DNA of 64,000 bases from Echiichthys vipera (Eukaryota; Chordata; Actinopteri; Perciformes; Trachinidae), in assembly GCA_963691815.1 (NCBI GenBank), contig OY829646.1, positions 2,790,001 through 2,854,000 of the forward strand, read 5' to 3'. Numbering within the stretch: position 1 is the stretch's first letter; each line of letters opens with the position of its first letter. Shown in pieces: positions 55,377-64,000 of the stretch. Both the position numbers and the translations under genes were made by a program. The notes under the pieces are model-generated. The model saw nothing but the letters and a program-made list of their open reading frames with translations, was not told the origin of the DNA and did not search any database.

Positions 55377-57071
55377 CTGCTACTTCAATAACTATTAGTC
55401 ATTTATTCTGTCACTAGTTTTATAAATTATAAATTATAAAATTTGTAGCCATAAAAACACCATCAGTGGTATGTCTTGCTGTATCGTAGCTGCTATTGCC
55501 CCTACTCATCATTTTGTCATAATTATTTTCATTTTCATGTTCTGTCACCTTGGATGTGCGTGTTCCTGCTGTTCTGCTATGCAGACTGCCATAACATGTG
55601 GGTCATGTTCACATTACTATAGATATTGTTATAGTTACTGTTACTCGCTGGCTGCTTGCATCTCTGGAAGTGTGTCAGTCTCTCTGTCTTTTGTCTATCT
55701 TTGTGTTTCTCTCTTTCTCTCTCCTTTTCTTCCTCCCAAACCGGTCAAGACTGAATTGCTGTGAGAGTGACCTGCAGGGGGTGGGACTCCTGCACCAGCA
55801 GCGATGACAGCTTGTCCAGTATCCTGCTCTGTCCCACCACCTGCACTGAGTCCACAGGGCATCCCAGGATGGAGCCAGCCTTCTTGATAAGTTTATCAAG
55901 TCTCCTCCTGTCTGCGGCTGATATGCTGCTGCTCCAGCAGACTACTCCATAAAAAGTCGTGGCACTTTTCCCAGCTTCAGGCTCATGTTAAAGATGTACT
56001 CTACAATCCTGCACAGCTGGTCTGCACAGGACTTGAGGAGCCTGGAGCTGATCCCATCTGGACCCGTAGCCTTCTTCACCTTCATCTTCCTCAGCTCATT
56101 CCTCACCTGGAGAGACGAGAGGGACAGAGTGGAGCAGGGGGGCTGAGTGTCAGGCATGGGGGGAAGGTGAATGTCAGGGGGGGCGGTGGGGCCCCCGTAC
56201 TGCAGATTATTGTGTCCGACACATAGTCCCGAGTCCTCACATACTGTGGCCGGTTAGTGAGGTAATCCAGGATGTGAGGTCTTGGTTCACCCCTGCCAGC
56301 TCCAGCTTGTCCGCCAGAAGTGCAGGCTGAATGGTGTTAAAGGCACTGGAGAAATCAAAGAACATAATCCCTTATAGTGTTTCCAGACTTCTCCAGGTGA
56401 GACAGTGATCTGTCCAGGAGGAAGATGATGGCGTCATCCACTCCAATGCTGGGTTGGTATGCGAACTGGAGAGGGTCCAAAAAGGGGCCCACCAGAGGGC
56501 GGAGATGGATGAGGACCAGCCGCTCCAGGGTCTTCATCAGGTGTGAAGTGAGAGCAACTGGTCTGTAGCTGTTGAAGTCTTTTGGGTGAGGGATCTTTGG
56601 TACAGGTAGCACGTAGGAGGTTTTCCACAGCAGTGGCACTTTTCCCAGCTTCAGGCTCATGTTAAAGATGTGCTCTACAATCCTGCACAGCTGGTCTGCA
56701 CAGGACTTGAGGAGCCTGGAGCTGATCCCATCTGGACCCGTAGCCTTCTTCACCTTCATCTTCCTCAGCTCATTCCTCACCTGGAGAGACGAGAGGGACA
56801 GAGTGGAGCAGGGGGGCTGAGTGTCAGGCATGGGGGGAAGGTGAATGTCAGGGGGGACGGTGGGGGGAGTCTGTGGCATGAGAGCCGTGGAGAGGGAGGT
56901 AGAGGTGATAACGGGGCAGAGAGTGTCGGATATGGGGGGAGGGTAAATGTCATGGGGGGCAGTGGGGGGAGTCTGTGGCATGAAAGCCGTGGAGAGGGAG
57001 GTAGAGATCTGATCCCCCGCAGCCTGTGAGCCTGGTGTCCTCTGCCCTGAGATAGTTTTTAGGCTTTTCCA

Positions 57072-60000
57072 ATTCAATTCAATTCAATTCAATTTTATTT
57101 ATAGTGTCGAATCATCACAAAAGTTATCTCAGGACACTTTACAGAGTAAGTAAAGACCACACTCAATGACTTATTTATGATTTACATAGACCCAACAATT
57201 CCTCTGTAGAGTAAGGTGGCAACGAAAACCTTCCCTATAACAGGCAGGAACGTCGAACAGACCCAGCTCTGTGGAGGACGGCCATCTGTCTTGACCGGTT
57301 TGGGAGGAAGAAAAGGAGAGAGAAAGAGAGAAAAGACACACAGATGGACAGAGAGAGACAGACAGACACACTGTCACCAGAGATGCAAGCAAGCAAAGCC
57401 TAACAGTAACTATAATAATATCTATAGTAATGTGAATATGACGTATATGTTAAGACAGTTAATACAACAGAATAGAAGAAACAAGCACAGCTAAGGTGAT
57501 AGAATATGACAATGATAATAATTATGGTGGCAAACATGATCAATGATGAGTAGTGGCAATAGCAGCTACGATACAGCGAGACATACCACTGGTGGTGTTT
57601 TTATGGCTACAGATTTTATAGTTTATTAAACTAGTGATAGTATATATGAGTAACAGTGATAATAGCAGCAGGAAGCGTCATGTAGGACCACGGCAGCAGG
57701 CACCACCACGATCAGCAGAGACCTGCGAGACGACAAAGCACAAACAACTCCGGGAAAGAAGCTGAATTAGTAACATGCATTGATGAGACATGAATGGTAC
57801 AGACAGAGAGGAGAGAAGCTCAGAGTATCAGGAAAAGTATTACCCCCCGGCAGACTAGGCCTATAGCAGCATAATTAAGCAGAAGAAAATCTTATCGTAA
57901 GTTCTAGCTGTAAGCTTTATCAAAAAGGAAAGTTTTAAGTTTACTCTTAAATATGGGGACACTGTCTGCCTCCTGAATAACATTTGGGAGTTTGTTCAAC
58001 AGGAGAGGAGCTTGGTAGCTGAAGGCTCTGCCTCCATTTCTACTTTTGGAGACTCTAGGAACGACGAGTAGCCCTGCATTCTCAGAGCGCAGAGATCTAG
58101 TCGGGTGATACGGTACTATGAGCTCTTTAAGATACAACGGAGCCTGACCAATAAGAGCTTTGTACGTAAGGAGAAGGATTTTAAATTCTATATTAGATTT
58201 TACAGGTAGCCAGTGCAAAGAAGCTAATACAGGAGAAATATGTTCTCTTCTATTTGTTTTAGTTAGTACACGAGATGCAGCATTTTGGACCAACTGGAGA
58301 CTCTTAACAGACTTATTGGAGCAGCCTTATTAATAAGGAGTTGCAATAGTCCAGCCTAGAAGTAACAAATGCATGGACTAGTTTTTCTGCATCTTTCTGA
58401 GACACAATGTTCCTAATTTTTGCAATATTACGCAGGTGAAAATATGCAGTCCTTGTCGTTAGTTTTATGTGAGAATCGAAGGACATATCCTGGTCAAAAA
58501 TAAGTCACAGGTGCTGGAGGACAACACAACATCATCCAGAGTAACAATGTCTTTAGCTATTGAGTTTCGGAGGCCTACGGGGCCAAGTACAATAACGCTT
58601 GTTTTTTCTGAGTTTAACATCAGAAAATTGCAGGTCATCCAGCTTTTTATTTCCTTAATGCACATTTGAAGTTTATCCAACTGATCGGTTTCTTCTGGTT
58701 TGATCGACAAATATAATTGTGTATCATCAGCATAACAATGAAAATGTATGGAGTGCTTCCTTATAATATTTCCTAAGGGAAGCATATATAAGGTGAATAG
58801 AATCGGTCCAAGGACAGAACCCTGTGGGACTCCGTGACTGACTTTAGTGTGCATGTAGGATTTGTCATTAACATGTATAAACTGAGATCTATCTGATAAA
58901 TATGACTTAAACCAGCTCAGTGCGGTTCCTTTAATGCAGATCAGATGCTCCAGTCTCTGTAGCAGGATGTGATGGTCAATAGTGTCGAAGGCCGCACTAA
59001 GATCTAGTAAAACATATACAGAGACAAGTCCTTTGTCTGAAGCTATAAGAAGGTCGTTAGTAATTTGCACCAGTGCTGTTTCAGTGCTATGATTCGCTCT
59101 AAATCCTGACTGGAAATCCTCAAATATCTCATTATTATGTAAAAAGTCACACAACTGATTGGCAACTAATTTCTCGAGGATCTTAGAGAGAAAAGGAAGG
59201 TTAGATATAGGTCTATAGTTGGCTAGTACCTCAGGATCAAGACTGGGCTTTTTAAGAAGAGGTTTAATTATAGCTACTTTAAAAGACTGTGGTACATAAC
59301 CTGCTGATAAAGACATGTTAATCATATCTAATACAGGAGTGCTGATTAAAGGTAACACTTCTTTGAGTAACCTAGTTGGGATAGAGTCTAGGAGACAAGT
59401 ACAAGGTTTTGATGATGAAATAGTAGAGGTTCATTTGTTAAGGTCGACTGTAGAAAAGCAGTCCAAGTATATATCAGGTCGTACAGTTTCTAAGGTTCCT
59501 GGGTTTGATGAAAAATTGGTGCCAAGCGAGTTGATTTTGTTTCTAATAGTTATAATTTTGTCATTAAAGAAGGTCATGAAGTCGTTACTACTGAGGGTTA
59601 TAGGAATACATGGCTCAATAGAGCTGTGGCTCTCTGTCAGCCTGGCTACAGTGCTGAAAAGAAATCTAGGATTGTTCTTATTCTCCTCTATTAAAGATGA
59701 GTAATAGGCTGCTCTCGCATTACAGAGGTCCTTCCTATATGTTTTTAGAGTTTCTTGCCAAACTAAGTGAGATTCCTCCAGTTTAGTGAAGCGCCATTTA
59801 CTTTCCAACTTTAGTTGATATTTGTTTTAATTCACGGGTTTGTGAGTTATACCACGGAGCTAACTTCCTCTGTTTTATTATCTTCTTTTTTAAAGGAGCA
59901 ACAGAGTTGAGTGTTGTTCGTAGAGAGCCTGCAACACTGTCAACAAGGTGATCAATTTCAGAGAAACTAACGTTAGTGCAGGAATCTTGAATATTAGGAT

Positions 60001-60582
60001 AAGGCATTAAAGTAAAGGCAGATGGAATCGCTTCCTTAAATTTAGTTATAGCACTATCAGATAAACATCTAGTGTAGACACTTTTACCCAGAGGTGAGTA
60101 GTCCTGTAATATGAATTCAAAAGTTATTAAATAATGGTCTGATAAAATAGGATTCTGTGGAAAGACTATTAAGTCATTCATTTCCACACCATAAGCCAAA
60201 ACAAGGTCGTGGGTGTGATTAAAACAGTGAGTAGGTTTATGTACACTCTGACTAAAACCAATCGAACCTAATAGAGAGATAAACGCAATGCTAAGACTAT
60301 TATTATCGCTGTCCACATGAATATTAAAATCTCCTACAATGATTACTTTGTCAGATTTAAGAACTAAATTTGACAGAAACTCTGAGAATTCAGACAGAAA
60401 TTCAGAGTACGGACCAGGAGCACGGTACACTATAACAAATATAATTGGCTGCACAGTTTTCCAGGTTGAATGTGAAAGACTAAGAACAAGACTTTCAAAT
60501 GAATTATAATTTAGTTTAGGTTAAGGGTTTATTTATAGGCCTGAGTCATAAATAGTTGCAACGCCTCCTCCACGACCACTGC
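57072..60582 (-). mobile_element. L2 LINE, long copy with endonuclease, RT and 3' tail
   Basis: Flanked by the 8-bp duplication CTTTTCCA (57064-57071 and 60583-60590). On the minus strand the order is: SGRGGGVATIYDSG (endonuclease, 5'-truncated), VYRAPGPYSEFL and VGDFNIHVDS, linker KQRKLAPWYNSQTRELKQ, an in-frame TGA at 59431-59433, RT with LLDLSAAFDTIDHHIL, HGVPQGSVLGPILF and YADDTQLYL, then the C-terminal domain ending KTFLFDKAYS. A full 3' UTR and (TTGAA)n tail at 57072 follow. Frames are broken near 58300-58465 and 59800. Confidence 0.92.
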
Positions 60583-60860
60583 CTTTTCCAGACTCCACTG
60601 ACGTTTCTCTGCTGCAGCTGGTTTTCCATCTTCCTCCTGTAGCTGTTCTTCCCCTCTCTGATCTTCTTCCTCAGCTCCCTCTGCACAGCCTTCAGCTCCT
60701 CCTTGTTTCCTGACCTAAAGGCCTTCTTTTTCTCCTTAAGAAGGGCCTTTATGTCAGGATTAGCGGGAAGCTGGTCCCTGGATCCAGCAGGAGAGCGTCG
60801 AGTTGAGTGCAAGAGGAGAGTTCAAGAGACAGAGGCTGAGCAGGAAGTGTCCTACAGTTC

Positions 60861-62734
60861 CATAACAAACTTGTGCCCTTATCAGCCAGGTGCTAAATGA
60901 ACTTATTAGTTGACATTTTCTTAACTTTCTGCACTTTTAATCGACCTGTTTGCCCTGCACTTAACTTCCTGTAACTTCGTTTTTTTTTCTCTTATGGACC
61001 GGGCTCCTGAAATTGGGCCTTTGATTTGTAAATTCCCATTACACAAATGGAAAATATCCTTTTCCCACATGTTGTTTACTTTCTGACCTTTTGTTTTAAA
61101 ATAAAAGTGAAAAATAGAAAATAAAATAAAGTGCATAAACTAGGCCTAAATGTCCGCTGGCTAAAATAAAAGTCATAGCTGGCAATAGGCTACGGCTTCA
61201 ATAACTAATGAACACGTTCAGTCTCCATGCCCTGCAGGAAAAGCTGCTGTTACTGGTGTCTGCTACATTTACAGTCATTAGTGTGTGTGGGCGTTCATTA
61301 TCCTGACAGCGTTTACCCCGCCAGCAAGGCCGGACCGTCACTCGCTGTTTGTTCTTCATGTTGTTGTCTCTCAGCTAATTAAAATGCATCAGTCTGCTCC
61401 AGTGAACACCGAAAAGCGCCTCTTCTACCCATAGATAACGTTGAAAAATGTAAACAGTGTGATGGTGTACCACAGTACTGCGTCTGACCAGCCGCTATCA
61501 AACAGATAGAAGCCGAGAAATAAGAGAAAAAAGAGGTGTTTGTTTGATCGTTCTGTTGCTATGTTGTTACTAAGGGTCGCATTACTTTTTGTACCGGTGG
61601 CCAGTAGAAGCGAAGGGAAATGAGTTGTTATTTTTTTTAAACTTTCAAATTTTCAATTATCAGGTATCAATGGACTTTGCGCTTCCCGTCGGACAGTTCT
61701 CACCTCCACATCATTCAGCAATACTTGATAATTGGACACCTCGTCAGGCATTAACCCTTACTTTATCAACAGCAGTGTCTGGATGGCGTGGTTAGCCTGC
61801 AATCTATCAGTAAACTAAATACTCTGTTGCCTTAATGTTAGCTTGTTTCCTCTAGCATTTTAGCACGGTGTTGCACTTCATGATTATATTTGTAAAAAGA
61901 TTATGTCAAAAAGCTAATTTCACAGATCATACAACCCGTTGGGAGTATAAAAATCTATAATAATATTAATATTTGTGTGGCATATCGTATCTGTCTGCAG
62001 AGTGAAGGGGAAAAATGTTTTCTGGAAAATTAGCCGATTGAGAACTGGCCTTAGTTATATAGCACATTTTTATGATGTTTTATATTAAACTAAACACATT
62101 CATGTAGATATACATTAAAAAAAAAACTTACCCCTGACATCCAGGATACATTACAATACGTTCATTGAAAATATACTGTCACTGTTTTTTTTCAACAGCC
62201 GCTGGGTGTGGAGCATGCGCACAGACTATCATTATCAAAAGAATTGTTTTAACATGATTTGTTCTTATTGGACCAACATGTGTTTATGAAATTCACATGA
62301 ATTTTCTTTGAGTCATGTCGGACAAACAAAACACAATAATTTAATGAACATTAACACAATAAATTCATTTAATATTAACACATATCCAGTTTTATGATCA
62401 AATGCTGAGTTTACTCTTTGGAGGGGTGGGCAATATGGCACTAAAGTGGCAGGAAAAATGGTGGTGGTGTTGTGCGATTTATAGACAAAAATTTTGAGTA
62501 CAAGGTGATAGAAAACATGTCTGTGGCTCACCAGCCAGGTTAACCAACTCAACTGAGCAGAACAAAGAGCGATCTGAGTCCTCTTTTGTCTAAGAGCAAC
62601 AACCAAGACAAGACCCTTTCTTCAACCAGCTTAATACACAAGGACCAGCAACGCAAGACATCTCCCATCTCATGGACTGGTAGCTAATCACCAACTGGGC
62701 ATTACTACATGTTGTAAGACTGTATGAGAGAGAG
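60861..62734. other. intergenic, nothing recognised
   Basis: About 1.9 kb between the nested LINE complex and the right-edge RTE copy. Short open frames carry no recognisable domain. Confidence 0.45.
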
Positions 62735-64000
62735 ACTGTATGAGATTCGTCCAGAAATGCTGAAAGCTTTGGGTTTGGAGGGGCTGTCTTGGTTGACACG
62801 TCTCTTCAACATTGCGTGAAAGTCTGGGACAGTGCCAAGGGAGTGGCAGACTGGGGTGGTGGTTCCTCTGTTTAAAAAGGGGGACCAGAGGGTGTGTGCC
62901 AATTACAGGGGTATCACACTACTCAGCCTCCCTGGTAAAGTCTACTCCAAGGTGCTGAAAAGGAGGGTTCATCCTATAGTTGAACCTCAGTTTGAAGAGG
63001 AACAATGCGGATTCCGTCCTGGACGTGGAACAACGGACCAGCTCTTCTCTCTCGAAAGGATCCTGGAGGGGGCCTGGGAGTATGCCCATCCAGTCTACAT
63101 GTGGTTTGTGGATCTGGAGAAGGCATATGACCGGGTCCCCCGGGAGATACTGTGGGAGGTGCTGCGGGAGTATGGGGTGAGGGGGTCACTTCTGTGGGCC
63201 TTCCAATCTCTGTACATCCAAAGCGAGAGCTGTGTCCAGATCCTCGGCAGTAAGTCAGATTCGTTCCCGGTGGGGGTTGACCTCCGCCAGGGGTGCGCTT
63301 TGTCACCAATCCTGTTTGTGATTTTCATGGACAGGATATCGAGGCGTAGTCGTGATGGAGAGAGTTTGCAGTTCGGTGGGCTGAGGATCTCGTCTCTGCT
63401 TTTTGCTGATGATGTGGTCCTGATGGCATCGTCGGTCAGTGACCTTCAGCGTTTACTAGATCGGTTCGCAGCCGAGTGTGAAACGGCTGGGATGAGGATC
63501 AGCACCTCTAAATCTGAGGCCATGGCTCGCAGCAGGAAACCGGTGGATTAATTACTCCAAGTAGGGAATGAGTTCTTAACCCAAGTGAAGGAGTTCAAGT
63601 ACCTCGGGATCATGTTCACGAGTGAGGGGACGATGGAGCGTGAGTTTGGCCGGAGAATCGGAGTAGCGGTGTTGAAGTCGCTTTACCGCACCGTTGTGAC
63701 GAAAAGAGAGCTGAGCCGGAAGGCAAAGCTCTCAATTTACCGGTCAATCTTCGTTCCTACCCTCAACTATGGTCATGAAAGCTGGGTCATGACCGAAAGA
63801 ACGATATGCGTACCAGCTGCCGAAATGGCTTTTCTCAGGAGGGTGGCTGGAGATAGGGTGAGAAGTTCAGCCATACGTGAGTACAGACGCTGCTCCTTTG
63901 CGTTGAAAGGAGCCAGTTGAGGCGGTTCGGGCATCTAGTAAGGATGCCCCCTGGGCGCCTCCCTAGGGAGGTGTTCCAGGCACGTCCAGCCTGGAGGAGG
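62735..64000 (+). mobile_element. RTE/Rex3-like LINE, 5'-truncated, runs off the window
   Basis: It starts abruptly inside the RT region (gattcgtccagaaatgctg). It encodes QTGVVVPLFKKGDQRVCANYRG (shown here as QTGVVVPLFKKGD, QRVCANYRG), EEEQCGFRPGRGTTDQL, FVDLEKAYDRVPREI (motif A), QGCALSPILF (B) and FADDVVLM (C). It has a stop at 63549-63551 and a frameshift after it. It continues through the C-terminal end toward the 3' tail beyond base 64000. Confidence 0.88.

Larger units (their letters stand above)
49319..55751 (+). mobile_element. L2 LINE, split by a Rex1 insertion
   Basis: The left part (49319-50265) encodes the EN-RT linker (KQRKLAPWYNSQTRELKQ, then AYYSSLIEENKNNPRFLFS), an in-frame TGA at 49789-49791, then RT up to the HHIPLQRLE region. 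The right part (53640-55751) carries ISWFKSYLSD-like text, PQGSVLGPILF, YADDTQL, and the C-terminal domain through FSYQAPLLWNQLP and KTFLFDKAYS (stop 54691-54693). The 3' UTR holds an expanded minisatellite. The element is cut short at ccggtcaagact, without the usual tail. AGACT occurs at both edges (49314-49318 and 55748-55752). Confidence 0.85.
48868..60860 (-). mobile_element. Rex1/Babar-like LINE (outer element of a nested complex)
   Basis: A single 5'-truncated minus-strand element in three pieces. The first is 60591-60860 (NPDIKALLKEKKKAFRSG, KIREGKNSYRRKMENQL, SGVWK). The second is 55753-57063 (SLKTISG, a Pro-rich linker, KATGPDGISSRLLKSCADQL, HPKDFNSYRPVALTSHLMK, FFDFSSAFNTIQPAL, then the C-terminal AADRRRLDKLIKKAGSILG). 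The third is 48868-49313 (SSFSNRLIHPK, KERYRRSFLPAAFRLY, 3' UTR and a TGATTC-type tail). The L2 insertions at 57072-60582 and 49319-55751 separate the pieces. It also contains a 233-bp internal duplication. It is dead, with several frameshifts. Confidence 0.8.

Overview
The window looks like nuclear DNA of a teleost fish. It holds one host gene with vertebrate intron-exon structure, and the rest is dominated by fish-type repeats: RTE/Rex3-like, L2, Rex1/Babar-like and L1/Tx1-like LINEs, hAT and Tc1-like DNA transposons, a tRNA-derived SINE and a solo LTR. There are no bacterial-style operons and no CRISPR array.

Left part (about 1-27.8 kb): aldh1a3 (retinaldehyde dehydrogenase 3) on the minus strand. 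Ten coding exons can be placed to the base with consensus splice sites: 27554-27652, 27307-27411, 26660-26800, 23742-23871, 17727-17788, 12832-12960, 11434-11547, 8039-8141, 2597-2781 and 1477-1641. They add up to 1233 nt (411 codons) in an unbroken frame. The oxyanion Asn, NAD-binding Lys, general base Glu and nucleophilic Cys are present. The last roughly 100 residues (the EIFGP region onward) lie beyond the left edge. A TATA box and a GC box sit just upstream of the start codon. The introns carry a telomere-like minisatellite (intron 9), L2 and RTE remnants and a solo LTR (intron 8), an RTE copy (intron 7), an L1 3' piece (intron 5) and a Tc1-like element with a nested SINE plus an L2 3' piece (intron 4).

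Middle (about 27.8-48.8 kb): upstream flank of aldh1a3 with no convincing second gene. It holds a SINE copy, a recent 537-bp tandem duplication with a 17-21 nt G-run, a non-autonomous hAT (8-bp TSD CTCTAGAA) inside Rex1-like debris, and a 2.4-kb hAT transposase remnant (8-bp TSD CATATTCT) inside an L1 copy. It also holds an L2 copy interrupted by a 318-bp element at GTTAAA, and two copies of an unclassified repeat that differ by an internal inversion.

Right part (about 48.8-60.9 kb): a nested retrotransposon tower. A minus-strand Rex1-like LINE is split by two L2 insertions, one in each orientation, and one of these L2s is itself split by a nearly complete 3.37-kb Rex1 element. Three sets of target-site duplications (CTTTTCCA, AGACT, ACTAGAG) and resumption of the host sequences give the order of events. 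The two L2 copies share an in-frame TGA between the endonuclease and RT parts. The window ends inside a second RTE/Rex3-like copy (62.7-64 kb).

Family names for repeats come from recognising conserved protein motifs and ends, not from a database search. The splice sites and TSDs were read directly from the sequence.
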